From positions 124,001 to 188,000 of the forward strand of contig DAHZHT010000001.1 in NCBI GenBank assembly GCA_027406905.1: a stretch of DNA of 64,000 nt, given 5' to 3'. Each line of letters begins with the position of its first letter. Within the stretch, counting starts at the first letter, position 1. The DNA comes from Elusimicrobiota bacterium. Lineage in GTDB: Bacteria > Elusimicrobiota > Elusimicrobia > UBA1565 > UBA9628. A program made the position numbers and the translations under genes. The notes below the pieces were generated by a model. It saw nothing but the letters and a program-made list of their open reading frames with translations, did not search any database and was not told where the DNA came from. Shown one piece after another: positions 25,693 through 34,668 of the stretch.

Positions 25693-28110
25693 ATGAAAAT
25701 TTCTCTTTCCTGGCTTAAAGAACATCTGGAATTTAATTTTTCCGCGGAAGATTTGGCGGAGAAATTGGGGAATTTAGGTTTTGAGGTTGAGTCTATTGAA
25801 AGAAAGGGCCCGTACTTTAAGGGAGTCGTTTCCGCCCAAATTCTTCAGATTGAAAAACATCCGAACGCCGATCGCCTCAGCGTTTGCCAGGTCACCGATG
25901 GAAGCGATAAATTCACGATTGTCTGCGGGGCTCAAAATATCGCGGTTGGCCAAAAAGTGCCTTTGGCTAAAGTCGGGGCCGATTTGCCCGGCGGAATGAA
26001 AATTTCCAGATCCAAGATTCGCGGAGTCGAATCATCGGGAATGATTTGTTCCGGCAAGGAATTGGGCTTGGGATCTGAAAATGGCGGGATTTTGGTTTTG
26101 GACTCGAAATTGGATCTTGGAAAAGACATGTCTTTAGCCTTGGGAGAAAAGACCGAGATATTGGACGTTGCGATTCTGCCGAATCGTCCCGATTGCCTGT
26201 CCCATTTGGGGCTTGCGCGGGAGCTTTCTTGGTCTCTCAATATTCCCCTTAAACCTTTTAAGATTCCAGAGCTGGCATCGCAGGGTTTGCCGGATTGGAA
26301 AATCTCAGTTGCCTCAAAAGAGGACTGCCCGGTCTATGTGGGGCGAGTTTTTGAAAATCTTTCCGTAGGCCCCAGTCCCTCATGGTTGGTGGATCGTTTG
26401 GGTTCAGTCGGGATTAAATCCATCAATAATGTCGTCGATGTCACGAACTACATTTTGATGGACTTAGGGCAACCTCTGCATGTTTTTGATGCCGACGTTT
26501 TGGAGGGAACTGAAATTTTTATCCGCAGGGCTTGTGCGGGAGAATCCCTGGTGGCCTTAGACGATAAAAAATACGATCTTAATTCCGATGTTTTAGTGAT
26601 TGCCGATAAAAATTCTCCGCAGGCTATCGCCGGGGTGATGGGAGGGCTTTCTTCCGCAGTCCTGTCAAAAACCAAGCGAGTATTTTTAGAAAGCGCCTCT
26701 TTTAACGCGGCTTTGATTCGACGCACGACCCAGGCTTTGAGGCTTAAATCGGAATCCTCTTATCGCTTCGAGCGAGGAACGGATCCTGAACTTCCGGAAA
26801 TCGCCTCATTAAAAGCGGCTGAGCTGATTTTATCTTTGGCCGGAGGAAAAGTTTCAGATGCGGTCTCTCAAAAAAACATTAAGCGAAATCCCGCGATTGT
26901 GACTTCGGCCTTTCAGATTAATCAGGCCTTGGGTTCTGATTTTAAGCCCGCCGATATTGAAGATGTGTTTTTAAGGCTTTCTGGCAATGGAGGAAGTCTT
27001 GAACGCAAAGAAGGGAAAGACGGTTTTTTTTCGCTGGCCGCGCCTTCTTATCGTTTGGATATCGAATCACGGGCGGATTTGGCCGAAGAAGTCGCCCGCG
27101 TTTTGGGCTATCAAAAAATTCCCGTCCATTACCCGAAGATTTCTTTCCCGCCGGCTCGCAAAACGGGCAGCGCCGCCCGAGTTGATTTATTAAGCCGGCG
27201 CCTAAAAGAAACCGGTTTTTTTGAGGCTTACAATTACGATTTTATCTCTCTGGCCGATTTCGAACTCTGCGGAGCCAAAACGGCTAAAGGTGTCCGTTTG
27301 AAAAATCCTCTTTCAGAAGATATGACGATTCTCCGGCCCACGCTTTTAACAGGGCTTTTGCGCAATGCCCAATATAATTTCAATCATGGAAATTTTTCCT
27401 TTCGTCTGTTTGAAAAGGGCGCGGGTTTTTATGATGGAAGAGAAAATCAGCTTCTGTCTGGCATCGCTGTCGGGAAGTTTCCGGAAATTTATTGGAAAAA
27501 GGAGCGTTCGGCGGAAAATGATTTTTACGGAGTTCTGGGCGCATTAGTAGATTCTTTTTCGGGTTTTGAGCTGGATTGTTTTCCCTTAGATCCAGATCCG
27601 GAAGATCCAGATCTGGACTCGTCTCGAATTCGGGCTTTGTTTCACCCGAAAAAAACGGTTGAGTTTAGATTCAAGGGCAAGGTTGTCGGTCTGTGCGGTC
27701 TTTTGCACCCGCAGTCGGCTGCCCGCTGGGATATTTCTCCCCAACAGCGCGAGGGGGTCTTTATTTTTGAATTCAACCTTTCTCTTCTAAAAAAATTACC
27801 GTCTCCGGCTTCTTTTAAGCCCTTGAGCGAATTTCCAGCGGCGTGGCGGGACATTTCAGTTGTCCTTGCGGAAGAGATTCCTTATTCCTCGGTTTTGCGG
27901 GCGATTCAAGAGTCTGCGGTCTCAGGGTTAAAGAGAGTGGAACTCGTCGATATTTTTTCCGGCGAAAACATCGAAAAGGGCTTTAAGAGCCTGACTTTGC
28001 GTATGACTTTCAGTCTTAATGATCGGACGATTACCGATAAAGAAGTGGAAACCTTTCTCGCTAAAATTCTTGAGAGTTTAAAAAAGATCGGGGCCGCCCT
28101 CAGGTCTTAG
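25693..28110 (+). CDS. pheT: Phenylalanyl-tRNA synthetase beta subunit
   Basis: This 805-residue subunit has the usual order of domains: the EMAP/tRNA-binding domain near 40-150 (VVSAQILQIEKHPNADRLSV), B3/B4 with the editing site (SINNVVDVTNYILMDLGQPL), B5, the catalytic-like core, and the C-terminal anticodon-binding FDX-ACB domain (FPAAWRDISVVLAEEIPYSS). It partners PheS in a heterotetramer. The start follows the pheS stop with no gap. Confidence 0.96.
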   Translation: MKISLSWLKEHLEFNFSAEDLAEKLGNLGFEVESIERKGPYFKGVVSAQILQIEKHPNADRLSVCQVTDGSDKFTIVCGAQNIAVGQKVPLAKVGADLPGGMKISRSKIRGVESSGMICSGKELGLGSENGGILVLDSKLDLGKDMSLALGEKTEILDVAILPNRPDCLSHLGLARELSWSLNIPLKPFKIPELASQGLPDWKISVASKEDCPVYVGRVFENLSVGPSPSWLVDRLGSVGIKSINNVVDVTNYILMDLGQPLHVFDADVLEGTEIFIRRACAGESLVALDDKKYDLNSDVLVIADKNSPQAIAGVMGGLSSAVLSKTKRVFLESASFNAALIRRTTQALRLKSESSYRFERGTDPELPEIASLKAAELILSLAGGKVSDAVSQKNIKRNPAIVTSAFQINQALGSDFKPADIEDVFLRLSGNGGSLERKEGKDGFFSLAAPSYRLDIESRADLAEEVARVLGYQKIPVHYPKISFPPARKTGSAARVDLLSRRLKETGFFEAYNYDFISLADFELCGAKTAKGVRLKNPLSEDMTILRPTLLTGLLRNAQYNFNHGNFSFRLFEKGAGFYDGRENQLLSGIAVGKFPEIYWKKERSAENDFYGVLGALVDSFSGFELDCFPLDPDPEDPDLDSSRIRALFHPKKTVEFRFKGKVVGLCGLLHPQSAARWDISPQQREGVFIFEFNLSLLKKLPSPASFKPLSEFPAAWRDISVVLAEEIPYSSVLRAIQESAVSGLKRVELVDIFSGENIEKGFKSLTLRMTFSLNDRTITDKEVETFLAKILESLKKIGAALRS

Positions 28111-28111
28111 C

Positions 28112-28345
28112 GTGCTTATTCCTGAAAAAATCAAGAGGCTTGAAGCCTTGGTCTTAGAGGCCAGTCGCACCATCAAGGATTTGCGCGTGTCTAACGAAAA
28201 ATTGATTAAGGCTAATAAGGGTTTGGCGGAAGACAATGAGCGGCTTAAGGATCAGGTTCAACGTTTGTCGCGGTATCCCACGCTTCAAAGGCGCTTGCGG
28301 GAGCGGCTTGAAAAAATAATTCACAAATTAGACAAAATAAAATAG
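28112..28345 (+). CDS. Short coiled-coil protein (ZapB-like)
   Basis: A 77-residue protein, almost entirely heptad coiled coil (IKRLEALVLEASRTIKDLRV, LAEDNERLKDQVQRLS), with a basic C-terminus. It starts at GTG one base after pheT and is followed after 13 bases by zapA. Small coiled-coil proteins between pheT and zapA may act in cell division, by analogy with ZapB. That is contextual inference and no specific family was recognised. Confidence 0.65.
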   Translation: MLIPEKIKRLEALVLEASRTIKDLRVSNEKLIKANKGLAEDNERLKDQVQRLSRYPTLQRRLRERLEKIIHKLDKIK

Positions 28346-28358
28346 GCGAGGCAAGACG

Positions 28359-28661
28359 ATGAATGAAAAAATCGATATTGAAATCTTTCGCCGAAAATTG
28401 ACCATTGGAATCGAGGGTTTGACCCCGATTGAAATTAACGCCTTGGCCCGAACGGTTGAAACGAGAATGGAACAAATTTTTAAGGAAAATCCGCATATCG
28501 CCGACAGCTCAAAAATCGCCATCTTGGCGGCGTTGTCTTTCGCGATAGAAAATTTTAAAAGAGAAGAGGCTGTCAACGCGGAAGCGAGAGTTCTTGAAAA
28601 TAAAGTCGACCATATGCACTTGTCTCTTCAGGGGGTCTTGGCTTCAGACAATGGAGACTAA
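28359..28661 (+). CDS. zapA: Cell division protein ZapA-like
   Basis: This 100-residue protein has the ZapA fold: a short beta part (EIFRRKLTIGIEGLTPIEIN), then a helix and coiled coil (VETRMEQIFKENPHIADSSK, AALSFAIENFKREEAVNAEA). ZapA bundles FtsZ filaments. Its position after pheT and a coiled-coil gene is the common arrangement. It overlaps the rarA start by 11 bases. Confidence 0.8.
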   Translation: MNEKIDIEIFRRKLTIGIEGLTPIEINALARTVETRMEQIFKENPHIADSSKIAILAALSFAIENFKREEAVNAEARVLENKVDHMHLSLQGVLASDNGD

Positions 28662-29958
28662 AGCGTTGTTGGGCCGAGAAGATTTAAATTCAGACTCCCC
28701 TTTGGCTTGGCGTTTGGCGCCCAAAACCCTGGAAGAATTTTTTGGGCAGCGGCATCTGCTGGGTCCCGCCAAAATTCTTTCTCAAATTATCTCAAACAAT
28801 AAATTTTCTTCTTCCGTGTTCTTCGGCCCTCCGGGCTGCGGGAAAACGGCCTTGGCCCGTTTGATCGCCCGTCAATTGGACCTGGAGACGATTTTCCTCA
28901 ACGCGGTTTCCTCCGGCGTTGCCGATTTAAAAAAAGCCCTGGATTTGGGAAAGGAAATGAGGTCTTTTCAAAATAAGAGAGTTCTTTTAATCATCGATGA
29001 GATTCATCATTTTAATAGAACCCAGCAAGACGTTCTTTTGCCCGCAACCGAAAAAGGGGATGTGATTTTAATCGGGCTGACGACTGAAAACCCCGCTTTT
29101 TATATCAATTCCGCCCTTTTGTCGCGTTTGGCGGTTTTTGAGTTTAAGCCGTTGTCCGAAGACGATCTAAAAAAAATTCTCCGCGCCGCCTTGGAACATC
29201 CGGAAACAAAAGCGCTGAAAGTTTCAATGGATGAAGAAGCTCAAAAGCGCTTGATTGGAACTTCTTCGGGAGACGCCCGCAAGCTGATTAACGCCTTTGA
29301 AAGGGCGGCCCTTTCGGCTTCAATGGGGCCTGCTGGCGAGCGCGTTATTGGGCTCAATGAAATCGAAGCGAGTTTTCAAAAGCGCGTTTTACGCTACGAT
29401 AAAAAATCAGATGATCATTATGATCATATTTCCGCTTTTATTAAATCTCTTCGGGGATCCGACCCGGATGCCGCTCTTTATTGGATGGCCAAGATGCTTA
29501 AGGCCGGAGAAGACCCGCGTTTTATCGCCCGCAGGCTTTTGATTTGCGCCTCCGAAGATATCGGCAACGCGGATTTTCGCGCTCTGCTTATCGCTAACGC
29601 GGCATTTGAGGCCGTGGAAAAAGTGGGAATGCCGGAGGCCCGGATTATTCTTTCTCAAGCGGCGACCTATATCGCTTGCGCCCCGAAATCAAACGCCTCT
29701 TACTTGGCGATGGAGGCGGCTCTTGAAGAAGTGGAAACAGGCCCGCATCGGGAGGTGCCCGATTTTCTTCGGGATTCCAATTTGGATTCCAAGACTCGCG
29801 GGCATGGGGTGGGATATAAATACCCGCATGATTATCCCGATCATTATGTCTTTCAAGAATATTTACCCAAGACAAAGCGCTTTTATCATCCCAGCGATCA
29901 GGGGGATGAAAAACGCCTCTCTCAGCGCCTTAAAGATTTGCGCGCAAAAAACAAATAA
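28651..29958 (+). CDS. rarA: Replication-associated recombination protein RarA/MgsA
   Basis: The start is placed at the ATG at 28651, giving 435 residues. An upstream in-frame ATG (28594) would lie deep inside zapA. Walker A is [15 protein letters not shown] and Walker B is [16 protein letters not shown], with sensor 1 [11 protein letters not shown]. The C-terminal tetramerisation domain has [20 protein letters not shown] and [18 protein letters not shown]. This AAA+ protein acts at stalled replication forks and resembles the clamp loader. Confidence 0.95.
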   Translation: METKALLGREDLNSDSPLAWRLAPKTLEEFFGQRHLLGPAKILSQIISNNKFSSSVFFGPPGCGKTALARLIARQLDLETIFLNAVSSGVADLKKALDLGKEMRSFQNKRVLLIIDEIHHFNRTQQDVLLPATEKGDVILIGLTTENPAFYINSALLSRLAVFEFKPLSEDDLKKILRAALEHPETKALKVSMDEEAQKRLIGTSSGDARKLINAFERAALSASMGPAGERVIGLNEIEASFQKRVLRYDKKSDDHYDHISAFIKSLRGSDPDAALYWMAKMLKAGEDPRFIARRLLICASEDIGNADFRALLIANAAFEAVEKVGMPEARIILSQAATYIACAPKSNASYLAMEAALEEVETGPHREVPDFLRDSNLDSKTRGHGVGYKYPHDYPDHYVFQEYLPKTKRFYHPSDQGDEKRLSQRLKDLRAKNK

Positions 29959-29998
29959 GTTTTTCGTTCTGTTTTAATCTTTCCGATTATCCAAAAAC

Positions 29999-30065
29999 TG
30001 GGTCTTTTGCCTATCAGCTTCTAGGACTTTTGGCCCATGCGGTATCGCGCCTAAACAGGTATCTT
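29999..30065 (+). promoter_or_regulatory. Tandem-palindrome promoter element C
   Basis: TGGGTCTTTTGCC (29999-30011) and TAGGACTTTTGGCCCAT (30022-30038) have the same spacing as elements A and B. TATCTT starts at 30060, 38 bp after the T of TAGG and six bases before the ATG at 30072. The second palindrome differs from A and B at two positions, and these keep its symmetry, as expected for a protein-binding site. Confidence 0.75.
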
Positions 30066-30071
30066 TCCGCT

Positions 30072-31091
30072 ATGAATAAAAATATCGTTTTAGCCTTTGC
30101 GTGTTTGTCTCTAAGTCTTGCCGCGCCTTTGGCGGTTTTTTCCGCCCCCTATGGCGAGTTTCTGATTTCTCCGCCGCAGGTGCCGCAATCTTTTCAGGCC
30201 TTAGCCCAAAAAGTTTCTTTCCATTCTTCCGGAGATGTCAAAAGGGCTCTTAATTATTATGGGGGCCCGGTCATTTCTCATGTGAAGGTCTTCGTCGTTT
30301 TTTGGGGACTCGGGGTTGATTCTCAGATCCAAGCTAATATAGGACCTTTCTATCAAAACATTCTCGATAGCGGCTACATGGACGGGTTGGCCCAATACGC
30401 GACGAATATTTCAGCGATTGACGGTCGAGCGGGAACCGGCCAGACAATCGGGCGCGGGCGATTGCTTGGAGAAACGGCGATTACCCCCAAAAACCAGAGC
30501 GCCGATCTAAGCGATGAGATGATTCAAAAAGAATTGGAATTTCAAATTTCATCCGGGGCTTTGCCCCCAGCCGACGCCGATACCCTCTATATGATTTACT
30601 TGCCGGCGGGTTTGCAAGTTTTTCTGCCGGATTCAAGCCACTCCTGCTGGGGGGAAAAAGCGCTTCTGGGATATCATGAAGGTTTCAAATCTCAAGCGGG
30701 CGATTCAATCTTTTATGGCGTAATTCCCGATTGCAACTTAAATTTTAAAGAGATATCCGCCGTTTCCTCTCATGAGACGATAGAAGCCGTCACCGATCCG
30801 TTTCCGACGCTGGGAAATAACCCTTCTTATCCACAGGCCTGGAATTCCGCCTCCGGGTTTGAAGCGGCTGATCTTTGTGACAGTATTGCGCCTCTTTCCC
30901 ATGTGTCCGGAAGGAATGCTGAGAGTACAGTCGAACCGTGGTGGGACAACTTAGTCGGCGCGTGCGCAAAAGGGCCTTGGACGCAAGCTCGGGCAAAAGC
31001 CAATTTCTCGCTCGCGATCAGGCGCGGACATTCTTGGGACAGCCTTAGACAGGCAGGGCGTTTTGCCCCGAGTCGTTGGGACGGGCGTTAA
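30072..31091 (+). CDS. Exported protein with SSHE-TIEAVTDP motif (zincin-like)
   Basis: The start is at the ATG at 30072, since the in-frame ATG at 30036 lies within the promoter element. This gives 339 residues with a signal peptide (MNKNIVLAFACLSLSLAAPL ... FSA). Conserved-looking parts are YYGGPVISHVKVFVVFWG, VSSHETIEAVTDPFPT and GFEAADLCDSI. This pattern (GGPV...V.V.FWG, then SHE-x2-EAxTDP, then E-x-x-DLC) recalls secreted bacterial proteins distantly related to plant EXORDIUM-like proteins. HE in SSHE could bind metal, but there is no full HExxH. It is monocistronic. Confidence 0.65.
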   Translation: MNKNIVLAFACLSLSLAAPLAVFSAPYGEFLISPPQVPQSFQALAQKVSFHSSGDVKRALNYYGGPVISHVKVFVVFWGLGVDSQIQANIGPFYQNILDSGYMDGLAQYATNISAIDGRAGTGQTIGRGRLLGETAITPKNQSADLSDEMIQKELEFQISSGALPPADADTLYMIYLPAGLQVFLPDSSHSCWGEKALLGYHEGFKSQAGDSIFYGVIPDCNLNFKEISAVSSHETIEAVTDPFPTLGNNPSYPQAWNSASGFEAADLCDSIAPLSHVSGRNAESTVEPWWDNLVGACAKGPWTQARAKANFSLAIRRGHSWDSLRQAGRFAPSRWDGR

Positions 31092-31262
31092 TTAGCGCGA
31101 AAAGGAGTCGGAGTCTTTTAAAACGTCTACCTGAGCGGCAAGAGCCCCCCAATCCATATTCATGTGATCGAACTGCATTTGGAGATCCTGCCAATCGCGA
31201 GAGAGTTCTAAAGGTTTTTCTCCCTTCCCGCCTCGAGATTTCTTAGAGACATTTCTTTTCAT
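31092..31262 (-). CDS. Small 56-residue hypothetical protein
   Basis: Minus-strand ORF starting at the ATG at 31262, with AGGAAG six bases upstream. The product begins MKRNVSKKSRGGKGEKPLEL and continues with an acidic/amphipathic SRDWQDLQMQFDHMNMDWGA, ending VDVLKDSDSFSR. It has a basic N-terminus and helical C-terminus. It fills the gap between two plus-strand genes. No family was recognised. Confidence 0.5.
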   Translation of the reverse strand: MKRNVSKKSRGGKGEKPLELSRDWQDLQMQFDHMNMDWGALAAQVDVLKDSDSFSR

Positions 31263-31321
31263 ATTCGCTTCCTAATTTTCAGTATAACGCCCGATTTTGA
31301 TTTCGTCAAGGGGCAATTTTG

Positions 31322-31327
31322 TATCCT
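31322..31327 (+). promoter_or_regulatory. -10 box for leaderless xth
   Basis: TATCCT preceded by TTTG lies exactly six bases before the ATG at 31334. There is no Shine-Dalgarno. It matches the spacing seen at seven other genes in the window. Confidence 0.45.
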
Positions 31328-31333
31328 TTTAAA

Positions 31334-32098
31334 ATGAAGATTTTGTCGTGGAATGTCAACGGGCTCAGGGCGGTTCATAAAAAAGGGTTTATGGATTGGT
31401 TCAAAAAAGAATCCCCGGATGCCTTGTGTCTTCAAGAAACTAAATGCCTTGAAAATCAGGCGCCGGAAGAAATTCGGCAATTGAATGGATATTCTTTCGA
31501 TATTTTTCCGGCGGAGAAAAAAGGCTACAGCGGGGTGGCGACTTTAAGCCGTTTAAAGCCTAAGCGCATCGACAAGGGCTTTGAGATTTCGCGTTTTGAT
31601 TCTGAGGGACGCGTCTTGGTTTGCGCCTATCCGGATTTCACTCTTTTTAACATCTATTTCCCCAATGGAAAGAAAAATGCCGAAAGACTAAAATTTAAGA
31701 TGGATTTTTATGACGAGCTTCTAAAAGTGATCGAGAAATATCGCGCGCGGGGCGAGGATAAAATCGTCATCTGCGGAGACGTCAACACCGCGCATCAAGA
31801 GATCGATTTGGCGCGTCCTAAAGAAAATCGCGGTACTTCGGGCTTCTTGCCCCAGGAATGCGCTTGGATTGACCAATTGCTGGACAACGGATTTATAGAC
31901 ACTTTCCGCGAGTTTGAAAAAGGCCCCGGCCATTATAGCTGGTGGGACCAATTGACTCGCGCGCGCGAAAGAAACGTCGGTTGGCGCATCGATTATTTTT
32001 TTATCTCAAAAAACCTGCGTCCCCGCCTTAAAAACGCATTTATCCTTCCTGATGTTCTGGGCTCCGATCATTGCCCGGTCGGAATTGAGCTTAGCTGA
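31334..32098 (+). CDS. xth: Exodeoxyribonuclease III
   Basis: The start is placed at 31334 (MKILSWNVNGLRAVHKKGF), giving 254 residues of the AP endonuclease family. Catalytic motifs are WNVNGLRA, CLQETK, VICGDVNTAH, the DQLTRARERNVGWRIDYFF segment and the terminal GSDHCPVGIEL. It cleaves at abasic sites and degrades 3' ends in base-excision repair. It is preceded by a -10 box only. Confidence 0.95.
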   Translation: MKILSWNVNGLRAVHKKGFMDWFKKESPDALCLQETKCLENQAPEEIRQLNGYSFDIFPAEKKGYSGVATLSRLKPKRIDKGFEISRFDSEGRVLVCAYPDFTLFNIYFPNGKKNAERLKFKMDFYDELLKVIEKYRARGEDKIVICGDVNTAHQEIDLARPKENRGTSGFLPQECAWIDQLLDNGFIDTFREFEKGPGHYSWWDQLTRARERNVGWRIDYFFISKNLRPRLKNAFILPDVLGSDHCPVGIELS

Positions 32099-32130
32099 CG
32101 CTTTCCAAAGACAATTCTTGGGGTCAATGG

Positions 32131-32198
32131 GGGCCAAAAGACCCAGGCCCGTCCTAGGACTTTAGACTCTGTTCATCTTCCCGGCTTTGTGATTGAAT
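32131..32198 (+). promoter_or_regulatory. Tandem-palindrome promoter element D
   Basis: GGGCCAAAAGACCC (32131-32144) and TAGGACTTTAGACTCTG (32155-32171). The offset between GG positions is 25, as in element E and two more than in A-C. TTGAAT starts at 32193, 38 bp after the T of TAGG. Sequence after the second palindrome (CTGTTCA) matches element E. It drives the gene at 32240. Confidence 0.65.
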
Positions 32199-32239
32199 AG
32201 AGGCGTCTTGAAAATCCGCGTGGAGAAAATAAAATAAAA

Positions 32240-34369
32240 ATGAAGAATGTGAAAAAAGTTTTGTCTGGGGTCTTGTGCGCGTTGATCGCGATGTTGGCCC
32301 CGGGAATCGGGGCCTATCAGGCCGCAGCGCAGGATATGAATGTCCGCGCGGAGGTTCCTTCCGGAGTGGCGATGCCTCTTATGCCTACCTCCATCGGATT
32401 ACAGATGCAAAATTTTGGCATGGACTCGGCCCATAACTTTTTGGACGCTTCCTTTAGTAAAGGCGAGAACAATCTGATAGAAGCTTTGCCTCAAAACGCG
32501 GCGAAGGTGGTGGTAAACGCAAGTCAAAGCGCCGAGACGAAATCCGCGCCGGAATTGCCGGCAGAAAAATCCTTATCGGCGCCCAAGAGACTTGGGGCCT
32601 CTATTCAAAGGACGGCAAAATCATTCGCGGTCAAATTCAATCAAATCCACGCGGCGGTTTCCCAGAAAGTTTCCGCCTCCATCTCGGATAAGACCCGAGG
32701 CTTGACTAGCCTCTTTGACGGCTCAAAACTCGCTCCGGCCTACGCGAAAACCAGGGCCTCTTCGTTTAATTTCGCCGCGCGCAAAAAATTTGTCCTTGGA
32801 AATTATTTATCCCAGGAGGCTGGTTCCGCCTCCAACGGCTCAAATCAAGCCGAGCCGCCCGCGCCTTCGCGGGACAACGGCTCTTTCATGGACAGGCTTC
32901 GGCAGATTCCCGGCGTCGAGACGACGGATTTGACCGGCCCTCGGATCATGACCATCGGCATCAACGCCGCCTATCCTGTCGCGGCTATCGAGGCCGAGGT
33001 TCGGGCCAAGGTTCCGGAGTTGTCCAGCGTCTTCGTCAAAATCGTTTACGTAGACGCCGCTAATCCGGGGAAAATCATCGCCACCGACGATCTCGCTCCT
33101 TCGCTTAATGCTCCGCAGCCGCAAATGCCCGACAATCCCGCGCCAAAAAAACGAGATCTCTCGTGGTCCCGGTTTTTTGCGGGAATTAGCGGCGCGGCGG
33201 TTGACGCGATCGTCGCCGCCGCCGGGATTATCCCTCTTGCGCTTTACTACGCGCCGCAAGCCTATTGGTATGGTTATCAGACTATCTGGGATGACAAAAA
33301 CATAGGATTGCGCTATAAACTCGGGGGAAGCGCTCTTTTGGTTCCGCTCGTGCCCCTCGTCGCCCTCGCGGCTCCTCTGATCGGCCTTATCTACGGAATT
33401 GGCAAAGGTTTTACCAAAGCCTCCTCGGAGGGACTGATTCCGGCTCTGAGAGATTCCGTGAACATTATTCGCGACATCAAGGACTATCTCCAAAAGGGCA
33501 AAAAATATGCACAAGAAGGCATTCAGCGGGAGAAAACGGAACCGCGCCCCACGCAGGTCAAAGACCTTCCCCTGGCGGCTTTGGCCAAGGGGTTGACGGG
33601 GTCTTTAGCGGCTCTTCTCTCCTTTCCAGTCCCATGCTTCTTTCTTATCCTCGCCCAAAGCAATCGCGTTTTTTACTACGGCTTAAGATCGCTTTGGAAA
33701 TCCGAAACGCTGGGTTTTCGCTATAAATTGGCGATCTCTCTTTTATTTCCGATCAGCTATATTCTCCTCAACGCATTGGCCTTGCCGGGAACGGCCATCG
33801 CCGCGATCGTCGGGGGCTTTATGAAAGGCCGAGAATTGGGCCCCATTGCCGCTTTTAAAGAGGGGTGGGAGGACGTTAAAAGATTAAACCAGATGATCAA
33901 CGCGGGCATTTCCGGCCTTAAGCAAGGGGGAATTCCGGGGGTAGGATATCCGAAGGAAGCGAACGCGAATGGCGCCGTCAATCACGGAAAGATTCTTGCC
34001 GCGGATAATCTCGTTTCTCCGGCCTCCGGCCTAAAGACCTCTCCCGCTCCGAAGTCCGTGGTCAATCTTTCCGCCGATTCCGTGGACGACGCCATCAGGG
34101 ACCTTCTTTCCAATTCAGGGGAATCGGTCAATCTGAAATTTGTCTTTAACGCGTCTTGGCCGTTCCGAGGCTCGGCGCGGGGAGAGGTCGGATATTATTG
34201 CGACACTCATGGCCTTCATTACGCTCTCCAGGAATATAAGTTTTTTGGAGGTTCCAAGTTCGTCATGAGCGTCAGCGGAACGCGGAAGGAGCTTTTGGGG
34301 TTTTTCAAGGAAATCTTTACTTCCAACTACGATAGGATTTCGGGCGATAACTTGGGCGGATTGATTTGA
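32240..34369 (+). CDS. Exported/membrane protein with pro-region and duplicated membrane domain
   Basis: This 709-residue protein has a signal peptide (MKNVKKVLSGVLCALIAMLA ... AAAQ) and a Ser/Ala/Pro-rich region containing LTSLFDGSKLAPA, the same motif as in protease 2. Next comes a small alpha/beta segment (VETTDLTGPRIMTIGINAAY), then two related hydrophobic blocks, each reading roughly Y-x-x-[TS]-x-W-[DK]-x-x-x-x-G-[LF]-RYKL (around 350 and 495), so an internal duplication. The C-terminus (FNASWPFRGSARGEVGYYCD) is soluble. No known family was recognised. Insertion into the inner membrane is likely. Confidence 0.65.
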   Translation: MKNVKKVLSGVLCALIAMLAPGIGAYQAAAQDMNVRAEVPSGVAMPLMPTSIGLQMQNFGMDSAHNFLDASFSKGENNLIEALPQNAAKVVVNASQSAETKSAPELPAEKSLSAPKRLGASIQRTAKSFAVKFNQIHAAVSQKVSASISDKTRGLTSLFDGSKLAPAYAKTRASSFNFAARKKFVLGNYLSQEAGSASNGSNQAEPPAPSRDNGSFMDRLRQIPGVETTDLTGPRIMTIGINAAYPVAAIEAEVRAKVPELSSVFVKIVYVDAANPGKIIATDDLAPSLNAPQPQMPDNPAPKKRDLSWSRFFAGISGAAVDAIVAAAGIIPLALYYAPQAYWYGYQTIWDDKNIGLRYKLGGSALLVPLVPLVALAAPLIGLIYGIGKGFTKASSEGLIPALRDSVNIIRDIKDYLQKGKKYAQEGIQREKTEPRPTQVKDLPLAALAKGLTGSLAALLSFPVPCFFLILAQSNRVFYYGLRSLWKSETLGFRYKLAISLLFPISYILLNALALPGTAIAAIVGGFMKGRELGPIAAFKEGWEDVKRLNQMINAGISGLKQGGIPGVGYPKEANANGAVNHGKILAADNLVSPASGLKTSPAPKSVVNLSADSVDDAIRDLLSNSGESVNLKFVFNASWPFRGSARGEVGYYCDTHGLHYALQEYKFFGGSKFVMSVSGTRKELLGFFKEIFTSNYDRISGDNLGGLI

Positions 34370-34379
34370 TTTCGGAACG

Positions 34380-34397
34380 GGCGCGGCGGGCCGCGCC
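34380..34397. other. GC-rich hairpin downstream of the 32240 gene
   Basis: GGCGCGG and CCGCGCC form a perfect seven-base stem with a CGGG loop just after the stop codon. No T-tract follows, so it is not a standard intrinsic terminator. It could stabilise the mRNA end. Confidence 0.35.
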
Positions 34398-34418
34398 GAA
34401 TGAGGCGGGAGGAGAAAA

Positions 34419-34647
34419 ATGAGAAACATGTTGGCGGTAGCTTGACCTCATTGGGAAACGCCGCCTGACGGCGGTTGAATCCTCCGTCAATCAAAAAATC
34501 ATGAATATGCAGAATGACTGCATGGCTCGCGTCGGCGAGCTCAATCTCCTGTTGCGCGCCCTTCCAAACAACGCCAACGGCGTCAATGATTTTTCCTGCG
34601 ATTCCATCGGCGTCGAATTCGGAAATTTTAATTTCGATTGCGCTTGA
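34419..34647 (+). pseudogene. Possible decayed small gene
   Basis: GGGAGGAG precedes an ATG at 34419 that opens MRNMLAVA and then stops. In the +1 frame a coding-like stretch continues (TAVESSVNQK, then MNMQNDCMARVGELNLLLRA and VNDFSCDSIGVEFGNFNFDC) to a TGA at 34645-34647. This is what a one-base frameshift in a short gene would produce. Part of it could instead be a 48-residue ORF from the ATG at 34501. No family was recognised. The rest of the ~300-base gap holds only hairpins. Confidence 0.3.
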
Positions 34648-34668
34648 TTCGCCATTAGATCGCGATGA

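Noticed and set aside
32840-33514. Long minus-strand open frame (224 codons) opposite the 32240 gene
   Set aside because: It is antisense to a gene with signal peptide, promoter and coherent membrane segments; it has no ribosome-binding site and a composition typical of shadow frames (rich in Arg and Gly).
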